Positions 8,354 through 17,451 of a stretch of DNA of 64,000 nt are shown here, one piece after another. The stretch lies in NCBI RefSeq assembly GCF_002368075.1, contig NZ_AP018314.1:1136379-1200378 (forward strand), read 5' to 3'. Under the pieces are notes generated by a model. That model saw only the letters and a list, made by a program, of their open reading frames with translations. It was not told the origin of the DNA and did not search any database. The translations under genes were made by a program, and so were the position numbers. Each line of letters opens with the position of its first letter. Positions within the stretch are counted from its first letter, which is position 1. This stretch comes from Sphaerospermopsis kisseleviana NIES-73. GTDB lineage: Bacteria > Cyanobacteriota > Cyanobacteriia > Cyanobacteriales > Nostocaceae.

Positions 8354-9106
8354 TTAATCAGAAATGCCAGCATCTCGCAGACGTTTTTCTAATTCTTCAA
8401 GGCGTTTTAAGGCGGCTTCTTTAGCAAGTCGTTCTTGTTCTTTAGCAAGTCGTTCTTGTTGTACTAACTCAGAACCCCAAAGTAACAAATTACCATCTTG
8501 ATCCCACCAGCGTAACCAGTAACCTTGACGGTTTTCACGCTTTCCTTGCCAAACACCTATAAATAGTTCCATTTCTGCTAACCAATAACGGTTATTATCA
8601 TCAGGGGAACGTAATTTATAAGATCCAGTTTCCTGCAAATTATGTACTTCTAATTCTCCGGTTTCTGGTTGAAAAATGATGTAGTTAGGAACTTGTAAAA
8701 CTTGTTCATAAAAAAACCATTTTCCTGGGGGATAGGTGCGTTTACTGGAATATTCACTTCCTTCTGTATCGGAAAGAAATTCCATTACCACTACAGGAAT
8801 TTGCCCCTGTTTATGGGGGGTGTAGCTGCGTTGAATTTGCTCTCTAGGTACGTTAATTTGCGGCACGTAAGCCCAGTCAGGGGCTTTGATGACAAATTTG
8901 CCATTTACGGTGGCACAGATGCCATAATTAGTGGTAGCTAAAGCTGTGTCTGGCAGTTTACCAGCGAGTTCTAAACTTTCCGTTAATGCTGCTGCTAGAC
9001 TCGGTTGGTTGACATTATCCACAGGTTCATCGTCTAAAATGAAGTCTTCGGGTAGGAGTTCCCAGGTGATATTGGTGGTGGAAGCACTTACAACCATAGG
9101 AAACAT
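8354..9106 (-). CDS. Uma2-family (DUF820) PD-(D/E)XK-like protein
   Basis: A 250-residue member of the Uma2/DUF820 family, a restriction-endonuclease-like fold greatly expanded in cyanobacteria, of unsettled function. The family core is visible as KAPDWAYVP (the conserved Asp), then PVVVMEFLS (the acidic strand), then VPNYIIFQPETGELEV. The tail (about 205-250) is a charged coiled coil with repeats of QERLAKE. It is monocistronic. The catalytic Lys expected after the acidic strand is not clear, so nuclease activity is uncertain. Two more family members lie at 32849-34343. Confidence 0.8.
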   Translation of the reverse strand: MFPMVVSASTTNITWELLPEDFILDDEPVDNVNQPSLAAALTESLELAGKLPDTALATTNYGICATVNGKFVIKAPDWAYVPQINVPREQIQRSYTPHKQGQIPVVVMEFLSDTEGSEYSSKRTYPPGKWFFYEQVLQVPNYIIFQPETGELEVHNLQETGSYKLRSPDDNNRYWLAEMELFIGVWQGKRENRQGYWLRWWDQDGNLLLWGSELVQQERLAKEQERLAKEAALKRLEELEKRLRDAGISD

Positions 9107-9270
9107 AAATAAGGGATTAAATTTTAGTATAGCGTGTGATTTATCTGACTGAATTTTAGATTTGAAATTGTGAATTTTGGCGTAAATAATTCAAAATTTC
9201 AAATTTAAATAACAGGTAAATAATAGGCGATCGCATTGGATAATCTGAAAATAATTACTTCACAAAATAA

Positions 9271-10239
9271 TTACCTCATTACATCCAAACCTAAAGCTAC
9301 CGCCCCCCACAATGGCGCATCATCTCCCAAAACCGCCCGCACTACTTCAAAATTCACTTCTGGTAAGGCGGTTTCCTGGGCTATTTTGCGTACAGTTGCC
9401 CAAAAACTATCCCCAGCTTTTGTCACTCCACCACCTAATACAAATCTTTGCGGGTTCATTAAGTTAGCAACATTACCAATACCTACACCTAGCGCCCAAG
9501 CAGCTTTGTATAATATCGCTTTTGCTAGTTCATCTCCATTTGATGCGGCTACACTGACTATTTGCCCGGTGATTAAGTTTAAATCATTACCTACTAACTG
9601 CCTCAGTATGTCACCTTTTGTACCTCCCCCAGAATTAGGCGGTTGTTTTTCCAAGAGTTCTTTGGCATTTTGGGCAATATAAGGACCAGATGCAAAACGT
9701 TCTACACATCCGCGTTTTCCACATAAGCATACTGGACCTGTGGGATCTACTACTATATGGCCAATTTCTCCGGCCATTCCTCCCGCACCTTGCCAGAGTT
9801 TATTGTTGAGTATCCAACCTCCGCCTACTCCTGTACTGATAGTTATATAAAATAAGCTGTCGTATCCCTGTCCTGCACCAAACCGATGTTCACCAATAGC
9901 AGCTACGTTAGCATCATTATCTATGCTGACTGGGGCATGATATTCTTCTTCTAGCAAGAGTTTGAGGGGAATGTTTTCCCAACCAGGGACATGATGGGAA
10001 AGTCTCACCATTCCTGTGTCTGCGTCTACTGGTCCACCAAAGCTAACACCAATGGCATCGGGTTTGCGTTGATCTAATACGGAATCAATGAGCGATCGCA
10101 TAATTTCTATATCACTTAAAGCATCCGCATTTGCAGGTGAGAGTCTATTTTCATGACGCAACCATTCTCTAGAACCTGCTTCTACTGTCGCTGCTGCTAG
10201 TTTAGTTCCACCAAAATCAAGAGCTAATATTAATGCCAT
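9271..10239 (-). CDS. glk: ROK-family glucokinase
   Basis: A 322-residue sugar kinase of the ROK family, expected to phosphorylate glucose (or a related hexose) with ATP in the cytoplasm. The N-terminal phosphate-binding motif is DFGGTKLAAA (8-17). The sugar site is SIDNDANVAA with the catalytic Asp, followed by TISTGVGGG, and the ROK signature with zinc ligands is GHIVVDPTGPVCLCGKRGCV. The full family length is present. No repressor-type helix-turn-helix precedes the kinase, so it is an enzyme and not a NagC-like regulator. Substrate is inferred from family. Confidence 0.88.
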   Translation of the reverse strand: MALILALDFGGTKLAAATVEAGSREWLRHENRLSPANADALSDIEIMRSLIDSVLDQRKPDAIGVSFGGPVDADTGMVRLSHHVPGWENIPLKLLLEEEYHAPVSIDNDANVAAIGEHRFGAGQGYDSLFYITISTGVGGGWILNNKLWQGAGGMAGEIGHIVVDPTGPVCLCGKRGCVERFASGPYIAQNAKELLEKQPPNSGGGTKGDILRQLVGNDLNLITGQIVSVAASNGDELAKAILYKAAWALGVGIGNVANLMNPQRFVLGGGVTKAGDSFWATVRKIAQETALPEVNFEVVRAVLGDDAPLWGAVALGLDVMR

Positions 10240-10730
10240 AATTGATAATTGATAAGTGGTAATTGGTAATTGGTAATTGGTGATAGAAAAACAGTTTGAC
10301 TCATTACCGATTAACTATGACTATTCCCCATTATCTCGTTAATAAAATTTTGCAGTCGTGTATAGTGTGACCCTTTCCAATAAATTTGGATTTTAGATTT
10401 TAGATTTTGGATTTTGTATAGAAATATCTATTTTTTTATGATTGGCTATAGTTCTAAATGTGAAGATCATTTTTTACATTTTGTTTAAAAATACAAGTTC
10501 TTAAATAAACAGCAATATTTTGTAATATAACCTCTTGGTTATTTATGTGATTGAAAAATCTAATGAAAAATTTAATGATTATTATATTAAATCATGATTC
10601 GCTGGATGTAAGCTAGATATAATGAGAAAAATTAGCAAAAAATAAAGATTTGAGCAATTACTTGCTTTTTCATTTAAATTCTGTTACAGTTGATACATAA
10701 ATTCAAAAATCAAGCATCATAAGACTTTCA
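10240..10730. other. AT-rich spacer
   Basis: About 490 bases with short heptamer runs (GGTAATT near 10258; GATTTTA near 10390). No coding frame with a credible start or family match was seen. Confidence 0.35.
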
Positions 10731-10745
10731 GCATCTTTGTGTTTG

Positions 10746-10925
10746 ATGAACAGCAAGTACAGCACCACGGGAGAAACAACAGATGAAAACTGCCATAACT
10801 TGCTAAAATTCTACCTTTGGGGTGATGACAGGCGCATTTTTACCATGCCCATTGCCATAGGCTTGCTCGGTTATATTTTTTTGTTGTTAGTTGAGAATAT
10901 TTATCATTATGAAGACACTAACTGA
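10746..10925 (+). CDS. Possible small single-helix membrane protein
   Basis: An ATG at 10746 opens 59 codons. Residues about 35-52 (MPIAIGLLGYIFLLLVEN) would span the membrane once; the N-terminal 33 residues are polar. No Shine-Dalgarno sequence is obvious and no family is recognised. It is listed because the frame is coherent in an otherwise empty 1-kb gap, but it could be chance. Confidence 0.3.
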   Translation: MNSKYSTTGETTDENCHNLLKFYLWGDDRRIFTMPIAIGLLGYIFLLLVENIYHYEDTN

Positions 10926-11244
10926 TACAATTCGACTTCTTGAAAGTAAAATTTTATATATAAACATAGATATACATAACTCAGCTACTGATGAAAATAA
11001 AGCACATTAAGATTTAAGCTATTTAATTCCGATTAAATCAATTTAAATCAATAGATGCTTAGTTTTGTAAAGAAAGGATTTATTAACCGGAAAAACTGGA
11101 AAAAACCAGAAGCTTATAAAGTGGCAAGATGTCTTAAATTGCTAAATCTATGAACATCAAAAAACACTGAAAGTAGTAGCTAGAGACACAATTTTACTGT
11201 TTATTTATCTTTGTCCATACAACAAATTCTTGGGAAAAAATGAT

Positions 11245-12228
11245 ATGAATAAGTTTTTTTGCTCAGACTACTCAAGACAAATAGGAGAAGAAATAATTGG
11301 TAGTGCAACCAACTACCAAACTTATATTTTAGTAGAATGTCCTACTCCTTGGATGTCAGAAGCATTTCAATCTAAATGGGTTCCTGATAATTTGCGGATT
11401 TTAGTTGCAGAAGTGCAGCGTAGTAAATTACCAATTCGGTTTTTGTTAATTGCTAATGATGACTCTCATAGAGTAAAAGAAACTACATTATTAATTTATC
11501 AAAAACAAGAAGGTTTAAGTCATGGCTACCGCAAACAAGAATTTAAATTACCAAATATTGAACAAGTAGCGGGAGTTGTACGGAAATGGTTATCCGGTGG
11601 AAATCCTGATTTTCAAGTAGAAAATAGCGTTACCAGAGATATTTTAATTTGTACACATGGTAGCCATGATCAATGTTGTGCCAGATATGGCAACCCTTTT
11701 TATTTTCATGCTAAAAATACTATTTCTGAATTGCAATTTGATCATGTGAGAATTTGGAGATCCAGCCATTTTGGCGGACATCGTTTTGCACCGACAGCTA
11801 TAGATTTACCAGAAGCAAGATATTATGGTGTACTGAATCAAGAATCTTTCAGATCAATTTTAACTCGGACTGGTGATATTCAAATTTTGCATAAAGTTTA
11901 TCGGGGTTGGGGAATTTTGCCCTATGTATTACAGGTTTTAGAAAGAGAAATGATTTTTAGTCAAGGATGGAATTGGTTTAATAATAAAGTAGCAGGTAAA
12001 ATTTTAGAGCAAAGTATGGATAATAATACAATGTTAGCAGAGCTAACTTATGAAAATCCTGCTGGTTATCTTTATACTTACCAGGCTAAACTGGTGAAAG
12101 ATGCGGTGAAAACGCGAGTTTTAAAAAGTTCTTGTCATGCAACACAAGAGTCATTGGTTGTGAAATATGCTGTAGATAATCTTGTGTTAGTTGAGAGGAA
12201 AGTGGCTAGTTATGCCAATAATTATTAG
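11245..12228 (+). CDS. Sucrase/ferredoxin-like family protein (thioredoxin-like ferredoxin fold)
   Basis: A 327-residue protein of the Suc_Fer-like family. The C-terminal half carries the family signature CTHGSHDQCCARYG, where cysteines can ligate a [2Fe-2S] cluster as in thioredoxin-like ferredoxins, then RSSHFGGHRFAPTAIDLP, which is strongly conserved. The ATG at 11245 was taken because the upstream TTG adds five residues without support. The biochemical role in bacteria is not established; a redox or iron-sulfur role is inferred from the fold. It ends at a strong intrinsic terminator. Confidence 0.8.
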   Translation: MNKFFCSDYSRQIGEEIIGSATNYQTYILVECPTPWMSEAFQSKWVPDNLRILVAEVQRSKLPIRFLLIANDDSHRVKETTLLIYQKQEGLSHGYRKQEFKLPNIEQVAGVVRKWLSGGNPDFQVENSVTRDILICTHGSHDQCCARYGNPFYFHAKNTISELQFDHVRIWRSSHFGGHRFAPTAIDLPEARYYGVLNQESFRSILTRTGDIQILHKVYRGWGILPYVLQVLEREMIFSQGWNWFNNKVAGKILEQSMDNNTMLAELTYENPAGYLYTYQAKLVKDAVKTRVLKSSCHATQESLVVKYAVDNLVLVERKVASYANNY

Positions 12229-12270
12229 TGCAATAAGTTAGAAAGTAGGAATAAAAAAAGTTGATTTTGG

Positions 12271-12303
12271 TAGGGGTTTAGCATTGCTAAACCCCTATTT
12301 TTT
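12271..12303 (+). terminator. Strong intrinsic terminator
   Basis: A 12-bp perfect stem (TAGGGGTTTAGC at 12271-12282, GCTAAACCCCTA at 12286-12297) is followed by TTTTTT, 43 bases after the sucrase/ferredoxin-like gene. It is the clearest rho-independent terminator in the window. Confidence 0.9.
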
Positions 12304-12344
12304 GAATCAAAGGATTACGCATTTTACAACCAAGTTACAGACTT

Positions 12345-12833
12345 TTATATGTCACTTGCTATATCCCCATAAAAATCTTCATTTAATAACTGTTCTAACG
12401 TAAAAGGAAGATCAAGAGGATATTCTGATTCATCGGGTTTTCTCACTCCTAATTTAGCATTTTTGCTTTCTTTAATTGCCAGTTTGCGAGCATCGGCATA
12501 AGCTATAAAAATAACTTCATCCAGATAATTTTTAAAAGAAGGATTTTCTGCTAAAACTTTTGTGACTCGAAACCGATGTTCCGTAACAGAACTGTACCAA
12601 CTTACTTTCATTATTTCAGGAGCATCAGCTTGAACAGTTAATTTGAGTAAGTGAGCAATTAAAATTGTTAAATTACTCAAAAATGACCGTTTTTCTGATT
12701 TACCCATATCTTCTAATTCTACAAGCAAATGTTCCCAATCAATATCATTAAAATTGTGTTTTTTAATTTGTTGAATGATGGTTTCTCGCCAAAGATTAAA
12801 ATCTTGTTCATACAATTGATTGTTCATAATCAT
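12345..12833 (-). CDS. DUF29-family protein
   Basis: A 162-residue protein matching the cyanobacterial DUF29 family: it opens with LYEQDFNLWRETIIQQIKK, continues DWEHLLVELEDMGKSEKRSF and then LLIAHLLKL-like helices (here LTILIAHLLKLTVQ). The fold is all-helical and the function is unknown. Two in-frame ATGs (12833 and 12827) are possible starts. A second member of the family is at 56317. Confidence 0.82.
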   Translation of the reverse strand: MIMNNQLYEQDFNLWRETIIQQIKKHNFNDIDWEHLLVELEDMGKSEKRSFLSNLTILIAHLLKLTVQADAPEIMKVSWYSSVTEHRFRVTKVLAENPSFKNYLDEVIFIAYADARKLAIKESKNAKLGVRKPDESEYPLDLPFTLEQLLNEDFYGDIASDI

Positions 12834-12947
12834 CTGGGGAAAGTGAACTCTTGTTTTAATTTAGTTGAAAAATATTGACTTGTAGTGTAAAAAAATCAAA
12901 ATTGAATAAAATTCAACCAAAAATAGAATTAATAATTAAAATCTCAC

Positions 12948-12976
12948 ATCCCCGACTTCTTCAAGAAGTCGGGGAT
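12948..12976. terminator. Dispersed terminator-like palindrome (ATCCCCGACTTCTT type)
   Basis: A perfect inverted repeat with 14-base arms, ATCCCCGACTTCTT and AAGAAGTCGGGGAT, around one base. It lies six bases past the stop of the HtpX-like gene on the minus strand and ends with AT-rich sequence. At least seven relatives occur in the window. Confidence 0.75.
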
Positions 12977-12981
12977 ATAAT

Positions 12982-13848
12982 CTAATAACTACCTGCCAAC
13001 TCTCTTTCTATTTTCAGCAGTGCTTCTACACGGGCTTCTGTAGCAGGATGACTAGAAAACAAATTACCTAAAAATTGCCCAGAAATAGGATGAATAATTA
13101 ATAATGGTTCAAAGGCTGGATTAGCATTTAAAGGCATTTGTCTAGCGGTTGCTTCTAGTCTTTGTAAAGCCTTAGCTAAAGCGCGGGGATTACCTGTTAA
13201 TTTAGCAGCACCAGCATCAGCAGAAAATTCTCTAGTGCGGGAAATTGCTAATTGAATAATTGTGGCTGCTATAGGTGCAAGCATGACTGTTAATAGCACT
13301 CCTAGAGGATTACCACCCCTATTATTATCTCTAGAACCACCACCAAACCAAAGGCTATAACTTAACATTTGGGCGAGGAAAGATATCGCACCTGCGACAG
13401 TAGCAGCAACGGCTTGGGTGAGGGTATCACGATTAATAATGTGGGTGAGTTCGTGGGCAATTACGCCTTCTAATTCTTCCTCTGGTAAGATGTTTAAAAT
13501 ACCTTCGGTAACGGCAACAGCAGCGTGTTCTGGATCTCTGCCGGTAGCGAAAGCATTGGCAGTTTGTCCAGGAACAATGTACACTCCAGGCATGGGAATA
13601 TTAGCACGGTTTGATAGTCTTTCCACCATGCGATAAAGTCCCGGTGCTTGGGCTTCGCTGACAGGTTGGGCGTTATAAACTGCTAAGGCAATTTTATCAG
13701 ATTGATACCAAGAAAATAAGTTGGTAACTGCTGCTAAACCGATGCCGATCATTAAACCGCTAGTACCACCAATTACCCAATAACTAATGGCTATTAATAA
13801 GCCACTAAGGGCGGCTAATAAAGCAGCAGTTTTGAATTGATTTCCCAT
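12982..13848 (-). CDS. htpX: HtpX-like membrane zinc metalloprotease (M48)
   Basis: A 288-residue M48 protease of the membrane, expected to cleave damaged or misfolded membrane proteins. Two N-terminal hydrophobic helices (about 8-50) precede the catalytic HELTH motif (VIAHELTHIINRD) whose histidines bind zinc; the third ligand Glu lies in SRTREFSADAGAA. Two further helices (about 145-200) sit between. The C-terminal HPATEARVEAL is conserved in the family. Length fits HtpX. It is monocistronic and divergent from the CrcB gene. Confidence 0.9.
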   Translation of the reverse strand: MGNQFKTAALLAALSGLLIAISYWVIGGTSGLMIGIGLAAVTNLFSWYQSDKIALAVYNAQPVSEAQAPGLYRMVERLSNRANIPMPGVYIVPGQTANAFATGRDPEHAAVAVTEGILNILPEEELEGVIAHELTHIINRDTLTQAVAATVAGAISFLAQMLSYSLWFGGGSRDNNRGGNPLGVLLTVMLAPIAATIIQLAISRTREFSADAGAAKLTGNPRALAKALQRLEATARQMPLNANPAFEPLLIIHPISGQFLGNLFSSHPATEARVEALLKIERELAGSY

Positions 13849-13942
13849 AGTAGTTTTCTCCTGTTAATCTGCATGATTTTGTTTAATTTGTACTAGATAA
13901 TAGCTTTGGTTTAGCTATATTCTGATTGTATCGAGTTCAACT

Positions 13943-14398
13943 ATGGTGTACAGTGATGAAAACCTCTCCCACCAGTACGGGTTTCACGCTGTAAATGCTA
14001 TGTTACAAGATCCTAATTTGCGTCAAGCGTTAGCTGTGAGTTTAGGGGCGATCGCTGGTGCTTTAAGTCGATATTATTTAACATTATGGTTTGCATCCAG
14101 ATTTGGTACAAGTTTTCCCTATGGTACGTTTTTTATTAATGTTAGCGGTTGTTTAGGAATGGGATTTTTTACAACTTTGGCAGTAGAAAAGGTAGCGATA
14201 ATTTCCCCAGAATTACGTTTAATGATAGCTACTGGTTTTTTAGGTGCTTACACAACTTTTTCTACTTATGGTTTAGAATCTCTGGTTTTAATGCGTGGTG
14301 GTAATTTATTAACTACTGCTGGTTATTGGTTTGGTAGTGCGATTTTGGGAGTTTTTAGTGTGCAGTTAGGTGTAATTTTGGCTCGGTTTTTCAGGTAA
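13943..14398 (+). CDS. crcB: CrcB/Fluc fluoride channel
   Basis: A small membrane protein of the CrcB family, which exports fluoride as an antiparallel dimer. Four hydrophobic segments are present, with conserved [30 protein letters not shown] and [13 protein letters not shown] (the Na+ and fluoride pore motifs). The ATG at 13943 gives 151 residues; the in-frame ATG at 14000 gives 132 residues, closer to the usual length. No fluoride riboswitch was recognised in the 94-base divergent gap with htpX. Confidence 0.88.
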   Translation: MVYSDENLSHQYGFHAVNAMLQDPNLRQALAVSLGAIAGALSRYYLTLWFASRFGTSFPYGTFFINVSGCLGMGFFTTLAVEKVAIISPELRLMIATGFLGAYTTFSTYGLESLVLMRGGNLLTTAGYWFGSAILGVFSVQLGVILARFFR

Positions 14399-14473
14399 GT
14401 TACGCGCTAAATTTTAAGATAGGGAATAGGGAATGGGGAATAAGGAATAAGGAATAGGGAATAGATATTTTTA

Positions 14474-14541
<68 letters not shown>

Positions 14542-14543
14542 AA

Positions 14544-16148
14544 TTAATAACTAAAAGTATCCCCAGCAATGGGAAAAGCATAATCGGAAAATAGGTTATA
14601 ACTATTATGTTCGTCACTGGTTTCTTGATCCAGAACTTTGACAACTTTGTTATAAATTTCTTCTGCTTGTTGGGGAGAATCTCCAATACTTGTTAATCCT
14701 AATTTGCCAAATTGAGACAGACAACCCATGAGATGAAATACTGTTCCTGTTTCAGTACCCGTATCAAAATGTAATCTATGATGGGCAATAATATCCATTA
14801 AATCATTAGGTAATAATCCCCGATATTGATCTTTTTGTAAGTTGTCTGTAGCGACGTAATATTTAGCTTTTCCTTGTTGACTATAAAATAAACCTGTGGA
14901 CAAGTCATAGCGTCCGTTAGTTAATAATTTCAAAGTCATAAAAGGGTGAGTAGTTCCACCTTTGCGGAGGTTAATTTCTATTGCTTGAATATCCCATTTA
15001 CCATTACCTTGATCAACTACGACAAAATCAACACCAAATCTTTCTAATGCTCCTTTTTCTGCTAGTTTTTTACCTACTTGTAAACCTAAAGTCTGTAATT
15101 GTACTCGATACTTTTCATCCGCAGGAAAACGACAACCAAGATAAATTTGTCCGTCTGGTCCGCCGAGAATTTGATCATGGGTGGAGAGTATTTCTACTTT
15201 TCCATCAGGTGTGATTCGTCCTTGAACACTAGGAGAAAATTTGATTTCACCTTCTACAAATGCTTCGACTATTGCGCCTAATTCTGGGATTCTTTGAGAA
15301 AAATTACCCCAAGTTTCTTGTGTAGCTTGAAAGCGCAAATTTGTAAAGTTATTACTGATTTTTTCTACTCTTTCACTGTGGGAACTTGTCCCTGGTGCAA
15401 CATCTAGCAATGGACGCAAATCCAAAAGCGCGTTTCCTTCTCCAGAAATACCTTCATTTAGTTTCACAACCATCCGTTTTAATGTTGGTTGACTTTCCCA
15501 TAAATTAGCTGCTGCTGTTGCTAAATCTTGATATTTCCAAACTAATTTACTACCATCTGGATGGGGTACATTGCTTTGATGAAAAATTTCTCTACTCCCG
15601 CTTTTTGTCCCCCAAATTTGTAAATCTGGTGCAGCAGCATACAAAGGAACATTCAATTTTAGTGATAATTCTGCTTCCCAAAATGTGGAATTGTAACAAG
15701 TCATAAAAGCTTTATCTAACCGCAAAGCTTGACGAATTCTTTCTATCAAACGCGGCCGTTCTAAGATTTTTTGACTGAGCGGTTTTAGGGAAGAATCATA
15801 AGTAGAAAGTAGTAATAAACGATGACGAGCATGGGAAAATGGTATTCCTGGTAGTAGTTGTAAATAGTAGTCAATAATGCTAGGGTGTAGTGGCATTGAT
15901 GTTACATAAATTAACCTATTGCGGGGATTTCGCAACCGGATTAAAGAAAATAGCAATCTTTCTTCATAATGTTCGCACCCTGCTATTTTTTGCAGTTCCC
16001 GTTGATCGATACTTAAAGAAGGAACAATTAAAATATCCGCTTCACTGTTGTCAAATAATTCGCTAGTTTTCCAGCGATCGCGCAAAGTTAATTGTAAGTT
16101 ACGAAACTTATCAATCTGCTCTAGCTCGGAAATATTCATTTTTACCAT
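14544..16148 (-). CDS. ATP-grasp protein, peptide ligase PGM1-related
   Basis: A 534-residue ATP-grasp family protein. A pre-ATP-grasp region fills about residues 1-200. The nucleotide-binding part follows, with KRMVVKLNEGISGEGNALLD (Gly-rich loop), GAIVEAFVEGE, and the metal-binding WDIQAIEINLRKGGTTHPF. The C-terminal part (LPNDLMDIIAHHRLHFD, GTVFHLMGCLSQFGKLGLT) matches the PGM1_C-type ending. Such proteins are annotated as carboxylate-amine or peptide ligases in cyanobacteria; the substrate is unknown. An alternative start is three codons downstream. No precursor peptide or partner enzyme was found next to it. Confidence 0.75.
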   Translation of the reverse strand: MVKMNISELEQIDKFRNLQLTLRDRWKTSELFDNSEADILIVPSLSIDQRELQKIAGCEHYEERLLFSLIRLRNPRNRLIYVTSMPLHPSIIDYYLQLLPGIPFSHARHRLLLLSTYDSSLKPLSQKILERPRLIERIRQALRLDKAFMTCYNSTFWEAELSLKLNVPLYAAAPDLQIWGTKSGSREIFHQSNVPHPDGSKLVWKYQDLATAAANLWESQPTLKRMVVKLNEGISGEGNALLDLRPLLDVAPGTSSHSERVEKISNNFTNLRFQATQETWGNFSQRIPELGAIVEAFVEGEIKFSPSVQGRITPDGKVEILSTHDQILGGPDGQIYLGCRFPADEKYRVQLQTLGLQVGKKLAEKGALERFGVDFVVVDQGNGKWDIQAIEINLRKGGTTHPFMTLKLLTNGRYDLSTGLFYSQQGKAKYYVATDNLQKDQYRGLLPNDLMDIIAHHRLHFDTGTETGTVFHLMGCLSQFGKLGLTSIGDSPQQAEEIYNKVVKVLDQETSDEHNSYNLFSDYAFPIAGDTFSY

Positions 16149-16448
16149 AACCCATACCCCACATTCGTACCAAAATATATCTCTCTTCAGTCTTTCTATC
16201 TCAGGTATATCCCAAGGAAGACATGAGATGATGCTTGTGTATGTATCTTTTTGTTAATTGAGTAAATAATTTGAAATGGTTATTTGAGTTATCTTCAGTT
16301 TAAATATTGTCACCAATGAGTTTTTAAATCTACTGATAAGGTATCAAATCTGTGAAATCACCCATATTCATCATCAGGCAAAATCCATAATTGACAATTA
16401 ATGATAACTACATCTTAGGGTTGATAAAATTAACATTTTCTTTATTTC

Positions 16449-16477
16449 TTGGGAACGATAAACAACCAGGAGATAAT
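16449..16477 (+). promoter_or_regulatory. Possible promoter of the candidate RNA
   Basis: TTGGGA at 16449-16454 and GATAAT at 16472-16477 are separated by 17 bases, close to the sigma-70 consensus. Transcription from here would begin near 16484 and run to the terminator at 16701-16740. Confidence 0.35.
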
Positions 16478-16483
16478 AGTTAA

Positions 16484-16740
16484 ATTAAGAGCAGATGTCA
16501 AGGATAAATCCTGCATCAACAGAGAGTTGTGTACTTGTTTTCAGTGGTTGGATTAAGAGCGTGTGAGATGTGAGGAGGAAGCTTAAAAATCCGCGCCCAT
16601 TTGCCATAAATGAGCGCATTTTGCAAATATTAGTTTGCAAATATCCGGGGTATAAAAGTCTGAAATTGCCAAAGACTAGTGGGAGCGTAAGCAAAAAGTA
16701 AACCTTGGATCGATAATTTCCATCCAAGGTTTATTTTTAG
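16484..16740 (+). ncRNA. Candidate structured non-coding RNA
   Basis: No protein family is encoded in this stretch, yet it is full of hairpins. GCGCCCATTT/AAATGAGCGC forms a 10-bp stem (one mismatch) near 16595-16620. TTTGCAAA repeated twice around TATTAG can form an 8-bp stem. GATG-AGGA/TCCT-CATC pairs near the 5' end. A terminator with a 10-bp stem and a T-rich tail closes it. A possible promoter lies upstream. It would give an RNA of about 257 bases. It matches neither RNase P RNA, tmRNA nor SRP RNA as I know them; a 6S-like or regulatory RNA is possible. Confidence 0.35.
16701..16738 (+). terminator. Intrinsic terminator of the candidate RNA
   Basis: AACCTTGGAT at 16701-16710 pairs perfectly with ATCCAAGGTT at 16722-16731 and is followed by TATTTTT. 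No protein gene on the plus strand precedes it, which is why a non-coding transcript is suspected. It may instead work bidirectionally. Confidence 0.65.
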
Positions 16741-16875
16741 TAATTGATAATTAACAATTGATAATTGATAATTGACAATTTTTTCATTGCCGGTTTTAAA
16801 ATTATCTCTTTTTTCATTTCCAGGTAAGGAAGGAGAGGTAATTGTTAATTGTCCATTGTTGAATCACTCATCCCT

Positions 16876-16908
16876 AGATCCCCAACTTCTCCAAGAAGTC
16901 GGGGATCT
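16876..16908. terminator. Dispersed terminator-like palindrome
   Basis: AGATCCCC-AACTTCT pairs with AAGAAGT-CGGGGATCT, with a single A/C mismatch. It is a member of the same family as 12948-12976 and lies in a gene-free spacer upstream of the small gene at 17018. Confidence 0.6.
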
Positions 16909-17017
16909 ATATTCTTTATATTCTTTATATTCTCCCTATTCTGCCATTAGAGGGATGATTTAAGCTGTCATGATTGATAATCTATCTAGATAAGATTGTA
17001 TAATAATAACTAAATCT

Positions 17018-17275
17018 ATGGTATCGCCAACACAATTACATGGTACAGAATTAGTAGATTGTGCTAGAGCAAATGCTAAACAAGGCATTAAAATTGCTGC
17101 TTATCAATGTGGATATGCTGATGATATTAAAACATTTGCTGAAGAATTACGCATAGCTTGTGAACTGATGAATTTAAAAGTTAAAGAATTGAATGAACTG
17201 ATTACTGACCAGGATATGATTTTAAGAATGGGTACTGGTGAAATTATTGCTCCTGAAACAGAATCAGAACTTTAA
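17018..17275 (+). CDS. Small conserved-looking hypothetical protein
   Basis: An 85-residue soluble, acidic, helix-rich protein (CARANAKQGIKIAAYQCGYA; KTFAEELRIACELMNLKVK; LITDQDMILRMG). It starts at ATG. The balanced composition and amphipathic helices look like real coding sequence, but I do not recognise the family. It is convergent with the flavin reductase gene and followed by a palindromic repeat. Confidence 0.6.
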   Translation: MVSPTQLHGTELVDCARANAKQGIKIAAYQCGYADDIKTFAEELRIACELMNLKVKELNELITDQDMILRMGTGEIIAPETESEL

Positions 17276-17286
17276 AAAAGTTAGAA

Positions 17287-17386
17287 GTCGTAGGGGCGAA
17301 GCCTGCCTGTCGGCAGACAGGCATTCGGAAAATAGCCTGGTCAGAAAATTGATAATTTGTTGCCCGAATGCTTCGCCCTTGCAGGA
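17287..17386. repeat. Modular palindromic repeat (copy C) with nested 20-bp insert
   Basis: The element runs from TAGGGGCGAAGC to GAATGCTTCGCCCTTGCAG. Compared with copy B, a 20-base palindromic module, CTGCCTGTCGGCAGACAGGC, sits between GCGAAGC and ATTCGG. The same module, at the same joint, occurs inverted in the copy at 40128. Confidence 0.8.
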
Positions 17387-17451
17387 GTCAGAAGTGAGAA
17401 TAATTTTAATAACAGGAAAAAAATAGACGCTCCTGATTAAATTTCTACCTA

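Noticed and set aside
13849-13942. Fluoride riboswitch before crcB
   Set aside because: The 94-base gap shows none of the conserved crcB-motif sequence or pseudoknot that I would expect.
16485-16727. 80-codon open frame on the minus strand
   Set aside because: It overlaps the hairpin-rich candidate RNA, has no recognisable start context or protein-like pattern, and its beginning lies in the terminator stem.
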